From the IMG/VR virus record IMGVR_UViG_3300031974_001102, positions 1 through 38,683 of that record: a stretch of DNA of 38,683 bases. The stretch is one strand, 5' to 3'. Positions 1-8,276 of this stretch are shown one piece after another. The DNA comes from a virus. Within the stretch, counting starts at the first letter, position 1, and every line of letters begins with the position of its first letter. The notes beneath the pieces were generated by a model. The model worked only from the letters and a program-made list of their open reading frames with translations, did no database searches and was not told where the DNA came from. A program made the position numbers and the translations under genes.

Positions 1-126
1 TACAAGGTATTGAACATCAAAATTATAAACACCTGGTACTATGTTTGTATTTTCATCTATTGGTAAATTTCCAATAGTATCTATGTTTAGACTTCCACCT
101 TCTTTGAGTGTTGTTAATAATGACAT
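1..126 (-). CDS. Partial virion (tail-region) protein, N-terminal 42 aa
   Basis: The frame is open from an ATG at 124-126 to the left edge, so only the first 42 residues are present (starting MSLLTTLKEGGSLNID). It is the last visible gene of the leftward late operon. It sits directly downstream of the 202-aa gene, whose stop ends two bases before this ATG. By position after the adaptor- and propeller-like genes it should be a tail fibre, baseplate or other tail-tip protein, but the fragment shows no diagnostic motif. Function is inferred from order only. Confidence 0.6.
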   Translation of the reverse strand, partial: MSLLTTLKEGGSLNIDTIGNLPIDENTNIVPGVYNFDVQYLV

Positions 127-735
127 TTATGCACCCATTACTAAAAATGGGTGTACATCTGCAGGTGTTGCTATTTGTTTTGTTTTAACTTTTTTTACTG
201 CAGTTGCATCACTATCGTACAATAAAACTAAATCGTTTTCTCCATCAACTGTAATAGCTGTACCATCTGTAGCACCATTAATGTCTACTTCTGATGCAGG
301 TAAGTTAGTTAATGTATTTGTAGAACCACTAATACTTTTATTTGTAAAAGTTATAACACCATCAGCAGTTACACCTGCATCAATTCTATCGTGTACATCT
401 TCAAACATTTCTTTGACAACTGCCATACGAACAACAGTTCCTTCAGAATGGTTAGGTGCAGTAGAAGCATCACCAGGTGTTCCATACCTACCTTCTTTAT
501 CTCTAACTATTGTTGTTAAGCTAGTTCCTGTAGCTGCTGTAACTTCTATAACTTCTCTCGAACCTGCACTATCAGGGTCTACTACTAAATAATAAGGTGT
601 ACTAATTGCTGATGTACCATTACTTGTTGGTGCTGCTGTTAGTGTTGCTACTATAACATTAGTAGGTAAACCACCACCACCATTGGCTAATGTACTTTCA
701 TAAAAATTTGAAAACTTTACTTCTTGGTTTGCCAT
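127..735 (-). CDS. Virion-associated protein, 202 aa, probably tail
   Basis: Beta-rich, Thr/Ser/Gly-rich protein starting MANQEVKFSNFYES with a good ribosome site (GGAGATAA before the ATG). Residues about 60-105 form a small domain (EVIEVTAATG...TIVRDKEGRYGT...NHSEGTVV) resembling the segment of the 335-aa upstream protein with VTRGVRGTTAASHSIGD. The two tail-region proteins may therefore share a beta fold. The C-terminal half has repeats typical of fibre or baseplate-attached proteins (GSTNTLTNLPAS, INGATDGTAITVDG). No enzyme motif is seen. It lies eight bases downstream of the 656-aa gene. A minor tail or fibre-attachment protein is the likeliest role. Confidence 0.6.
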   Translation of the reverse strand: MANQEVKFSNFYESTLANGGGGLPTNVIVATLTAAPTSNGTSAISTPYYLVVDPDSAGSREVIEVTAATGTSLTTIVRDKEGRYGTPGDASTAPNHSEGTVVRMAVVKEMFEDVHDRIDAGVTADGVITFTNKSISGSTNTLTNLPASEVDINGATDGTAITVDGENDLVLLYDSDATAVKKVKTKQIATPADVHPFLVMGA

Positions 736-742
736 TTATCTC

Positions 743-2713
743 CTATGCACCAAATCTTACAAATCCTAGTGCGTTAATACCAAACACATGAACACTTGTC
801 ACATCTGTGATAGTTGGTTGTCTAGTACCACGCACAGTTATTATAGCATACTGTGTTACGCTTCCTCTTTCAACATTAGAATTTATTGGATAACTAATTC
901 TTTCTACTACACCTCTAATAATTTCTGCAGGGTCAAATAATTCTAAGGTAACACTATCACCTTCTTTTGCACGAAGTGTATTGTACAATGTATCTCCAAG
1001 ACCTTTAACCTTTATTGGTTTTCTACCTGGTCTTTCTACTCTATCAGATATGTTTATAGGTATTTGTGCAACGACAAGTTCTGGTCTAGCTAATGCACGA
1101 AACTGTACTGATTTAAGTTTAGGTGTATTTAAACCATTTGATGATTTTAAAACAACTTTACCTATAATGTATCTAGCAATCTCTGCTATTTGTTTTTCTT
1201 CATCACCAACACCAGTAGCTTGTGTAAATGCCAACTGATAAGAACTATCATCAGGATTATCTAATGCTTCAAACTTTGTTGAGTAATATAATTCTATACT
1301 TGTATTACTAGGCATAGTAAATGTAGATATTTCTGCACCTACAAATTGTTTATGTTCTGCTGTATAAAAATCTGCAGCAGACATCAATATATATCCTTCA
1401 CTTTCGTATGTAGATGTTTCTTTATATACATCAGAATTTGCAACAGATATAACAAACTTTCCATCTCCTTGTGTAATTCCCATAACTAATCCATTACCAG
1501 ATGTTTGTAAATCTCTTGCAAGTCCTGCAGTAGGTAGGTAATATCTCCATAAGTTAGTATCATTTGTTCCTTCATTGACACCCATATACACACTATCTCT
1601 TGATACAAACATAGAGTGTGGTGTAGTATCAAATCCAGTTTCTACCCATTCTTTTACTAACTGTCTGTTAGCTAATACATATAAGTTATCTGCAACTGTT
1701 AAGTCTGCACGATATAATCTACCAACAGTTCTTGATGTTTCTTGTGTTCCTAAGAATACAATTCCCTCTGTAGCTGCCATAGAATGTATCTGTTCAAAAG
1801 GTATGTGTGTCTGTCCTTGTAGTGTTAATGTTCCTGATACATCTTTAAGTGAATAAACATTTTCATTTGTGCTACCTGCAAGTACAACTGCACCTGCATC
1901 AACAACAGAAGTAAATTCGTGTGTAGGTTCTACAGTAATTATTGCATCAACAGTAGCAAATGCAGATGCCCAACTGTCTGCAAATGGGTCACCTTCCCAT
2001 AAGTATTCTGCATCTCCATCATTAGCTGTAACAATTAATCTATCTTTTACAAACCAAACACCTGTAAATATTCCACCAGTAAAACCTGTATTATGTACTG
2101 ACCAACCATGACCACCTGGTTCATAGTGTACAAACTGTTTATTAGTTGTTCCTTCAGTTCCAGTAGTTACATAAATTGTATTTCCAAAAGCAGCAATACC
2201 TGTAATAGCATAAAGTATTCCAGTAGATGTCATAGCTGACCAGTTATCTCCATCATCTGTACTTTCATAAATAGTTGTACCATCAGCTACATAAATATTC
2301 CCATTAGTAGTTCTAGCCATATAGTTATTATCTGAACTAAAGCTAATACTTTCTGCTGCAGTTGTGTATAACAAATGAGTGTGATAAGAAGTTTCATCAT
2401 CACCATGAAATACATCTACACCTTTGCTATCAAAAAATCTTGTTGTATCTTTAGGAGTACCATTAGCCCTATGTGCTGTATCTAATCCTTGTCCACCTGC
2501 AAAGTTATTTCTTGAATAGATACGACCTAAGTTAGATGTAAAATCTTCTGGGTTTTGTTTAACATTAATCTGTTGTTCTTGTACATCAGATGATTGTATC
2601 TGCATCTCTCTACCAGGACCAACAGCAGAACGAAGTAGTATGTTATCAATTCGTACATCATATCCATATCTTTTAGGATTGTTTATGTTAGAAGTGGTAG
2701 CTACTCTAGGCAT
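743..2713 (-). CDS. Large tail protein with beta-propeller-like repeats (nozzle / tail tube B-like)
   Basis: 656-aa protein. Residues about 110-430 contain repeated short beta-strand blocks (NIYVADGTTIYE, NTIYVTTGTEG, GIVFLGTQET). An Asp-box-like motif STDDGDNW lies at about 151-158, suggesting a beta-propeller. The C-terminal third (GRKPIKVKGLGDTL, then GDSVTLELFDP) looks like a separate beta domain. Its start ATG overlaps by one base the stop of the adaptor-like gene. In short-tailed phages a large propeller-containing nozzle protein follows the adaptor, and that order fits here. No catalytic motif is seen. The assignment comes from order plus the propeller-like pattern; a receptor-binding role is also possible. 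Confidence 0.55.
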   Translation of the reverse strand: MPRVATTSNINNPKRYGYDVRIDNILLRSAVGPGREMQIQSSDVQEQQINVKQNPEDFTSNLGRIYSRNNFAGGQGLDTAHRANGTPKDTTRFFDSKGVDVFHGDDETSYHTHLLYTTAAESISFSSDNNYMARTTNGNIYVADGTTIYESTDDGDNWSAMTSTGILYAITGIAAFGNTIYVTTGTEGTTNKQFVHYEPGGHGWSVHNTGFTGGIFTGVWFVKDRLIVTANDGDAEYLWEGDPFADSWASAFATVDAIITVEPTHEFTSVVDAGAVVLAGSTNENVYSLKDVSGTLTLQGQTHIPFEQIHSMAATEGIVFLGTQETSRTVGRLYRADLTVADNLYVLANRQLVKEWVETGFDTTPHSMFVSRDSVYMGVNEGTNDTNLWRYYLPTAGLARDLQTSGNGLVMGITQGDGKFVISVANSDVYKETSTYESEGYILMSAADFYTAEHKQFVGAEISTFTMPSNTSIELYYSTKFEALDNPDDSSYQLAFTQATGVGDEEKQIAEIARYIIGKVVLKSSNGLNTPKLKSVQFRALARPELVVAQIPINISDRVERPGRKPIKVKGLGDTLYNTLRAKEGDSVTLELFDPAEIIRGVVERISYPINSNVERGSVTQYAIITVRGTRQPTITDVTSVHVFGINALGFVRFGA

Positions 2714-3720
2714 TATTGCACTCCAGAGTTAACACCATTTATCTCTACTGCTTCTGGATATTTCGCTCTTAAATATTTTCTAGCTTGTGTTATTAGTAAC
2801 TGTTGATATTGAAGTAATGAGTTTCTAATACTGTTAGATGAACCTACAGGATAAACTTGTGCTGCCATCTGGTCTGTTATGTAATCAGTTGTAGCAGCAG
2901 GTATATCTCTACCTGACATCATATGTGCAGCAACACCTGCCATTATGATTGGTTCATATTCATCTTCTAAACCTACTGTTGCTAGTGTTGTAGCTTCACT
3001 CGTAGGTTCTACAAATTTCTTTTTAAAAGTTATATAACAAGTATGACCTTGGTCAATGCTATAAAACTGTAAAGCATTAACTTGGTTAGGTCCTGTAGTG
3101 TAGGTTATTGTTCTCTCTGTTCCATCACTATCTGTATAAGTAAATGGATTAGGTAGTTGTATCATTTGTACAGACACAGGTTGAAATATAACACCTGTCT
3201 GGTCTGAACCACTACTAAAGTCTGTGTATTGTGATATCGCTTTTAAAACAGAAACTAAATAGTTATGGGTTCCTGGTGCATCATAGCTACCAAGCAGTAC
3301 ATATCCAGAACCACTTGTAACATTGACAGTTTCTACTGCGAATAGAGTAGGAAATAAATTTTTAATCTGGTCAACTACAGCATCAAATACATTCTTGCGA
3401 GGAAAAGGAGGTGCAATTTTAATTAAATCTCCTATGCTATGACTTGCTGCAGTAGTACCTCTAACACCTCTAGTAACTGTAACTGTGTTAGTAACTGCAT
3501 TAAGGTCACGACATATCATAAGCTCTTGACCTATTTCTATAATTGTACCTGCATCTAAAGCATCTTCTTCTTCAACAGACAATAAGTCACCATTAAATAC
3601 TATTTCTGTGTCTGTATCGTTTATAGCAGTTGTTAGTGTTGTATAACTAACAATGTCATCCATAGGTTCAAGATATTCTCTAAAGGTCCTATCTACTAGG
3701 TCACCAATCGTTGTACTCAT
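2713..3720 (-). CDS. Adaptor / head-tail connector-like protein (tail tube A-like)
   Basis: 335 aa. The N-terminus MSTTIGDLVDRTFREYLEPMDD is a helix, then comes a beta domain (about 30-105) with VTRGVRGTTAASHSIGD and a helical segment (FDAVVDQIKNLFPTLF). The C-terminal helices (EPIIMAGVAAHMMSG...LLITQARKYLRAKYP) resemble connector proteins that ring the portal in podoviruses. The start is supported by AGGAGAGCCA upstream. It follows the head genes and precedes the large tail protein, with a one-base stop/start overlap downstream. The family is recognised by general layout only, so the precise connector type stays open. Confidence 0.6.
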   Translation of the reverse strand: MSTTIGDLVDRTFREYLEPMDDIVSYTTLTTAINDTDTEIVFNGDLLSVEEEDALDAGTIIEIGQELMICRDLNAVTNTVTVTRGVRGTTAASHSIGDLIKIAPPFPRKNVFDAVVDQIKNLFPTLFAVETVNVTSGSGYVLLGSYDAPGTHNYLVSVLKAISQYTDFSSGSDQTGVIFQPVSVQMIQLPNPFTYTDSDGTERTITYTTGPNQVNALQFYSIDQGHTCYITFKKKFVEPTSEATTLATVGLEDEYEPIIMAGVAAHMMSGRDIPAATTDYITDQMAAQVYPVGSSNSIRNSLLQYQQLLITQARKYLRAKYPEAVEINGVNSGVQ

Positions 3721-3728
3721 TGGCTCTC

Positions 3729-4061
3729 CTAACTATGTCTTAGATGAACTATTATGCTTCTATCTGCTGCTTCTGTTCCATCAGATGTAATTCTTAGATA
3801 TCCATTACTAGCAAAAGCCCAACCACTAGGGTCAACTCTTACTGCATCTCCTGCTGAAATTGTATATGATACATCAGTTCCATCTGTTTCTTTGACATCT
3901 GCCCAGTTTTGATTGTCTAATGAGAAATCAAATGTAACAGCAGTACCTGTCATAGTTGCAGGGAATTGAATACCACAAAGCAACATTCCATCAAGTTTAA
4001 AACCTACAGAATTACTTGCATCTTCTGAAACATCTATAAGTGCTTGTTTTGAAATAATCAT
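3729..4061 (-). CDS. Small beta-rich head protein (decoration-like)
   Basis: 110 aa from the internal start MIISKQALIDV. I chose this over an upstream ATG because AAGGAAAGT lies just before it. The protein is almost entirely short beta strands (TAVTFDFSLDNQNWADVK, YTISAGDAVRVDPSGW, NGYLRITSDG), an Ig-like or jelly-roll-like pattern, and is Cys-poor. It lies immediately downstream of the capsid gene, beyond a terminator hairpin, so it could be transcribed at a lower level than the capsid gene. Head decoration or head-fibre protein is the natural guess. No family is firmly recognised. Confidence 0.55.
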   Translation of the reverse strand: MIISKQALIDVSEDASNSVGFKLDGMLLCGIQFPATMTGTAVTFDFSLDNQNWADVKETDGTDVSYTISAGDAVRVDPSGWAFASNGYLRITSDGTEAADRSIIVHLRHS

Positions 4062-4087
4062 ACTTTCCTTACTATAGCACAAGAAAA

Positions 4088-4109
4088 GGGTGGAGGTGGA
4101 GTTCCACCC
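4088..4109 (-). terminator. Intrinsic terminator after the capsid gene
   Basis: Read on the minus strand, GGGTGGA and TCCACCC form a 7-bp GC-rich stem with an 8-nt loop, followed by TTTTCTTG. It sits 21 bases after the capsid stop codon and before the next gene in the same direction. It probably trims capsid mRNA and lowers downstream expression. Confidence 0.75.
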
Positions 4110-4130
4110 TAATCTTGAAAATTATGTAGC

Positions 4131-5255
4131 TTAGGCTACATCTGAAATTTCACAATGATATGAAGGAGGACCAAATTCAAATCCCATCTCCATATAAATT
4201 GCTTTACCAATTCTAGCATTGGCATCTTGGTCTAAGTCACGAACAAACACAGTACCAAATCCTGGGATATTGGTAAATACTGGTTGTACATAAGCTAAGT
4301 CAAGAATGAATGCTTTGTTGGCAGGTAAGACATCAGGGTCAATAACCATCATTCCGATTGAACCGAATGGGGTTACAACTGTGTCAATATCAATACCTGC
4401 GATACTTCTATCTCTAGGTATGATTGCACCTGTAATTCCAACATTACCTGCAAGTAGTTCTTTGTTTAATGCAAGAACTTGTGCAGGAGAAACGCAGAGA
4501 ACTGGTTGCTTTAATGGTGCGTGTGCATCATAAAGTCGTTTCATAGCACCTGCGATAGCATCCCAATTTAATACTTGGTCAGTACCTGTACCATCACCAA
4601 CTGTATCGTTGTAATATATATTACCTCCGAGTGGGTTAGCTGATGCAGCTACAGCGTTAGAAGCATTAGCATTTAGCTCTACCCATTCTGCAATACCTCT
4701 CATCTCTCTTGTTCCTGAACCAGGTGTTACATTAGCACCATCTGCGAATGTACCATTGAATGCAAACCATTCAACTTCTCTAGCTACTTTTTCCAATGCT
4801 TTTTCTAATTGCAAAGCAAATTCATCATTTACTGGGTTACCACCAAATAGTCCTAGTTTATCTGCTGCTGTTGTTGTTCCATCTCCATCAGATGAATTAA
4901 CAATGTTTGCTGATAAATCAAAAGGATTTTGGTTACCTGTTGATGCTAAAGCTGTGTAGGTCATTTGTACACCTTTATGGAAAATTTGAGTTACATATGT
5001 ATATGCTGCTCTATCTCTTCCAAGATATTCTGTAGGTGTTGAACCTTCTTGTCCTTTAGTTGGTTCTGAATTGATAATTGCATTATCTTCTACTTGGATT
5101 TGCCAAAATGTAGAGTTTAATACTTTACCACCATTCAAACCACCAACTGCAGACATTAAAGGTGTTCTTTGACCACCAACTTTAAACAATTCACCAGTAA
5201 AGTTATTAATGTTTTGTGCATAAATCGTATTATTAGTTAACGATATGTCTGCCAT
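4131..5255 (-). CDS. Major capsid protein (HK97 fold)
   Basis: 374 aa starting MADISLTNNTIYAQNINN, preceded by AGGAGAAGAAAATT. Features of HK97-type shell proteins are seen. An N-terminal stretch PLMSAVGGLNGGKVLNSTFW with a Trp/Gln beta strand resembles the SU10-like capsid family. A long alpha-helical segment around the acidic LEKALEKVAREVEWFAFNG follows, and a C-terminal beta-rich P-domain includes FGSIGMMVIDPDVLP. Length is usual. It lies directly downstream of the scaffold gene and is followed by a terminator, as expected for the most abundant virion protein. No N-terminal protease-processed region is obvious. Confidence 0.85.
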   Translation of the reverse strand: MADISLTNNTIYAQNINNFTGELFKVGGQRTPLMSAVGGLNGGKVLNSTFWQIQVEDNAIINSEPTKGQEGSTPTEYLGRDRAAYTYVTQIFHKGVQMTYTALASTGNQNPFDLSANIVNSSDGDGTTTAADKLGLFGGNPVNDEFALQLEKALEKVAREVEWFAFNGTFADGANVTPGSGTREMRGIAEWVELNANASNAVAASANPLGGNIYYNDTVGDGTGTDQVLNWDAIAGAMKRLYDAHAPLKQPVLCVSPAQVLALNKELLAGNVGITGAIIPRDRSIAGIDIDTVVTPFGSIGMMVIDPDVLPANKAFILDLAYVQPVFTNIPGFGTVFVRDLDQDANARIGKAIYMEMGFEFGPPSYHCEISDVA

Positions 5256-5315
5256 AATTTTCTTCTCCTATAAATTATTTAAATTGTCTTATACTTTTAG
5301 AAGAAGTTTAAAAAA

Positions 5316-5762
5316 CTAACTGTTCTTTTTTGCTTCTTCCATAACAGAAAGTTTGGCAGCTATTGATTGTCTTGTACTTCCAGTTTTTTCTATTTCTTTT
5401 ACTTGTGAAATAGCATCTGTGTTGTACAAATCTACAACTGAATTTTTTTGAATATTACTTAGGCGTTCTTGACTTTGTTCGCTAGTTGTTACACTATCTT
5501 GTAATCTGTCTTGTTGCCCAAATTCAACTCCAAATTCTTCAGTAGCATATTGTTGTATGTTATCTACAGTAAGTTCACCTTCAAACATCATTTCAATAGC
5601 TTTTCCGACACCTTTTGAAGTATCAAGTCCTGCTTCGCTAAAAACAGTTTTTCTTTCTTTAGCTTCATATTCTGCGATTTTACCTTCGTAGAGTTCGAGT
5701 TTTTCTCTCATCTCTTTCCAGTTCTTATCACCTGTGTCAGAGTTGTTTAGTTCTTCTGTCAT
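5316..5762 (-). CDS. Scaffolding protein
   Basis: 148-aa, highly charged, helix-forming protein with an N-terminal coiled-coil segment (KEMREKLELYEGKIAEYEAKERK). A middle DNA/protein-assembly-type region follows (KGVGKAIEMMFEGELTVDNIQQYA), then a Lys-rich C-terminus (KLSVMEEAKKNS) typical of capsid-binding scaffold tails. It lies immediately upstream of the capsid gene on the same strand. Composition, size and location together identify it, although scaffold sequences diverge widely and no motif is diagnostic. It is the first gene after a strong extended -10 promoter and a ~160-nt leader. Confidence 0.75.
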   Translation of the reverse strand: MTEELNNSDTGDKNWKEMREKLELYEGKIAEYEAKERKTVFSEAGLDTSKGVGKAIEMMFEGELTVDNIQQYATEEFGVEFGQQDRLQDSVTTSEQSQERLSNIQKNSVVDLYNTDAISQVKEIEKTGSTRQSIAAKLSVMEEAKKNS

Positions 5763-5937
5763 TATTTAATTGTCCTTACTTCATACGATATTTTTACAAG
5801 AGGCGTATGAGTTACCTCTGCATTTTTTCTTTACACTACTGTTTTTATTTGACAGGTCTTGTCAGTAGGCATCAAGACCGATTACAAAATCTAGGTCTAG
5901 TTTTTATTTCGGACCTTAGTACAAAATAGCTAAGTTT
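5763..5937 (-). promoter_or_regulatory. Leader of the scaffold-capsid mRNA with alternative hairpins
   Basis: This gene-free stretch between the promoter and the scaffold start can form two mutually exclusive hairpins. One pairs 5855-5860 (GGTCTT) with 5874-5879 (AAGACC). The other pairs 5850-5854 (TGACA) with 5860-5864 (TGTCA). Neither is followed by a U-run on the minus strand, so I do not call a terminator. They may affect stability or translation of capsid mRNA. Confidence 0.35.
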
Positions 5938-5964
5938 ATTATATCATATTAAAAGTAAATGCAA
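5938..5964 (-). promoter_or_regulatory. Extended -10 promoter for scaffold-capsid transcription
   Basis: On the minus strand a perfect TATAAT (5938-5943) is preceded by TGA, an extended -10. TTGCAT at 5959-5964 serves as the -35, with a 15-bp spacer. The palindrome TTGTTTAAACAA (5966-5977) abuts the -35 upstream, where an activator or repressor could act. It lies in the 220-bp gap before the scaffold gene. Confidence 0.7.
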
Positions 5965-5982
5965 GTTGTTTAAACAAGTAGT

Positions 5983-7101
5983 TTAGAGTTCGGTTAAACC
6001 TGTAACTTCTCCAGTTTGTGTTGTAGCAGCACCTACTTCAAATGATGACATTGATGCTCTTCTTGCTTGTAAGTTTCTAATAGTAGCTAAAGCATCTGGG
6101 TCTAATCCTGCAACACCTCTAGCAATAGCAGTTGTTGTCATACCAGATAATCCAGGAGATATAGCAGCTACTTCTCCATAAATCTCTCTTGCTCTTTCTT
6201 GTGATATACCTGCTTGTGCGAATGCGATTGCACCTTCTTTGCTTAATGATGCACCTGCTGTTTCTGCTTCAGCGATAATAGTGCTAACAAGTATGTTTTG
6301 TGATAATACATTTTCTGCAATATCTGGAGATATAAACATAGCAAACAATGCTTCATCTGATAAATCCATTCCATACTCTCTAAGATATACTTCTTTAACA
6401 GCAGGAATATTGTTTATTATCTCGCTATATCCATACTCTAATCTACTAACAAACTCTTTAGCACTAACATCTCCTGCAATAGCGCTAGTAATATCTTCTT
6501 CAAATATCTCTGGGTTTAAGTTGTATGACCTTAGTGCATCTTTCATTACATCTTTTGTTTCGTAATATTCACTCTCTGTCATACGAAGAGTTCCATCTTC
6601 TCTTGCAATACCTGGAAATGTTTTCTTATAATCTTCTGATGCTCGTAAGTTAGCTAATGCAATATCAATACTTCCTGTATCAATATATCCACCTTCTCCA
6701 TCAATAAGTATCTTTAACAATCCATCTGTTAACCATGGGTATAAGTTTTTTAAATCTCTTTCTGTAGGTACATATTCTTTTTCTTGTTCATCAAATTGTG
6801 CATCAACAGTTGGTGCATTGTATAAACCTAAGCCACTAGATTGTCTAAGAAATTCATTAATAAGATTTTGTGTTCTGTTTTCTGCTCTATAAAGTTCTAG
6901 TTGTGCATCTGTAAGTTCATCACCAGTTGGTGTTGGTGCGCCTTCTCCAGTTTCTAACCCTACTGGAGTAGCACTATAATTATCATTATCAATAAGATAT
7001 GTAGCATATTGTTCTGCATTATCAAAACCTTTACTTTGTGCAAAGCTATCTGTTATCTCTTGACCTTGTGGTGTATCTGCTCTCCAAATTGTTACTGCCA
7101 T
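5983..7101 (-). CDS. Large virion protein, 372 aa, unassigned
   Basis: Soluble, mostly helical, acidic protein. A central stretch (about 170-265) contains ESEYYETKDVMKDALRSY, NPEIFEEDITSAIAGDVSAK and a YGYSEI...LREYGM segment. This reads like a helical module I associate from memory with actinophage virion proteins. The C-terminus is Ala/Thr-rich (AAISPGLSGMTTTAIARG). The ATG overlaps the stop of the 391-aa gene by one base, so it is the last member of the large-virion-protein block. No membrane segment or enzyme motif is seen. An internal (ejected) or tail-associated virion protein is inferred from position. Confidence 0.6.
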   Translation of the reverse strand: MAVTIWRADTPQGQEITDSFAQSKGFDNAEQYATYLIDNDNYSATPVGLETGEGAPTPTGDELTDAQLELYRAENRTQNLINEFLRQSSGLGLYNAPTVDAQFDEQEKEYVPTERDLKNLYPWLTDGLLKILIDGEGGYIDTGSIDIALANLRASEDYKKTFPGIAREDGTLRMTESEYYETKDVMKDALRSYNLNPEIFEEDITSAIAGDVSAKEFVSRLEYGYSEIINNIPAVKEVYLREYGMDLSDEALFAMFISPDIAENVLSQNILVSTIIAEAETAGASLSKEGAIAFAQAGISQERAREIYGEVAAISPGLSGMTTTAIARGVAGLDPDALATIRNLQARRASMSSFEVGAATTQTGEVTGLTEL

Positions 7102-8276
7102 TAAAATACTCCTGACACTGCTTGTGGAACTCTAGCTAACATTCCCTCTATTATTGCATTCTTAACTCCTGGCGCATCTCTGTATTGTTTTCTAATTAAC
7201 TTATCAAACTCTTGATAGTCGCCATTAGATTGAATAATTAAATCATTAACGATACCTTTTTGTTTTGTAGTAAGGTCTACAATTTGATTTCCTGAAGTTC
7301 CATTTATAATCTTTGATGCTCTGTTTGAATAGTAATTATTCCAAGTGCTGTACTTAGAACCTTTAAATGCAGGAAACATATTGTCGTGTAATGATTGCAA
7401 TTCTGTATTAACCATATCTGTTTGTCCATTGTTTATCATTCCTGCATAGCGTAATAGCGTTCCATCATCCATAAATCCTGCTACTGCTTCACTTCCTAAA
7501 TAACTTTTAATTAAAGATTGTGCAGTTGATTTACCTTGTACTGTTTCAAACTGATTAATGTATTGTCTTAGTTCTGGTGGCAATACTTGTTCTCCACCTG
7601 CAATAGTTAAGAATGTATTATCTCCTATGTAGTCAATATACAAATCTACTTCTTCTGGTGTATATGCTTGTGAGGCAACACCAAATGCAAGTGTTGATGT
7701 CAAACTTGTAATATCACCTTTAAATCCTTGTCCATAAATCTTTGCTCGTATTGAAGATATATTGTTTGCTACTTTTTCTTGGAAGGCATCATTGTCTGCA
7801 TAGAACTCTGCCATAAAGTTTCTTTGCCCTTCAGTTGACATATTGTACCAAGCTGTATCTTTCAAATCATCTACAGATATTGGCTGTCCAGTAAGAGTTG
7901 CTGCTAAGAATGCTGTCTGTACATCTCTATCTAATATCCAAGCCATACCTTCTTCTTTACCTTTAGCATCTAACTTGGCTTCCATTGTGTCCATAACACT
8001 TCGATACTCTACTGCTTCTTGACCTGGTTCTAGTGTTGGTATCTCTGATACTAATAAATCTTCGTGACCTCTAAATACATAACCATATAAACTAGCAAAC
8101 TCTTCTTCATTTTCTAGTTTTTTAATAACACTAGGGTCTTTAACAAAATTCATACTGTCTACTTTTGCGAGTATAGGAAAGTCACCTAAACTCTCTGTGT
8201 CAAAATACACAGCATAAACAACGCCATCTAATTCTATAATGGCATCAGGCTGAAATTGAAATTGGTCTGTTAACAT
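7101..8276 (-). CDS. Large virion protein, 391 aa, unassigned
   Basis: Starts MLTDQFQFQPDAIIELDGV. A repeated-looking pattern of Trp/Tyr plus helix is present: LKDTAWYNMSTEGQRNFM at about 140-158 and YSTWNNYYSNRASKII near 310. This 'TAWY...QR...' pattern is, from memory, frequent in very large virion proteins of actinobacterial phages. One-base stop/start overlaps occur at both ends (shared A at 7101 and 8276), implying coupled translation and stoichiometric production with its neighbours. No signal peptide, membrane segment or catalytic motif is recognised. A structural role is inferred. Confidence 0.6.
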   Translation of the reverse strand: MLTDQFQFQPDAIIELDGVVYAVYFDTESLGDFPILAKVDSMNFVKDPSVIKKLENEEEFASLYGYVFRGHEDLLVSEIPTLEPGQEAVEYRSVMDTMEAKLDAKGKEEGMAWILDRDVQTAFLAATLTGQPISVDDLKDTAWYNMSTEGQRNFMAEFYADNDAFQEKVANNISSIRAKIYGQGFKGDITSLTSTLAFGVASQAYTPEEVDLYIDYIGDNTFLTIAGGEQVLPPELRQYINQFETVQGKSTAQSLIKSYLGSEAVAGFMDDGTLLRYAGMINNGQTDMVNTELQSLHDNMFPAFKGSKYSTWNNYYSNRASKIINGTSGNQIVDLTTKQKGIVNDLIIQSNGDYQEFDKLIRKQYRDAPGVKNAIIEGMLARVPQAVSGVF

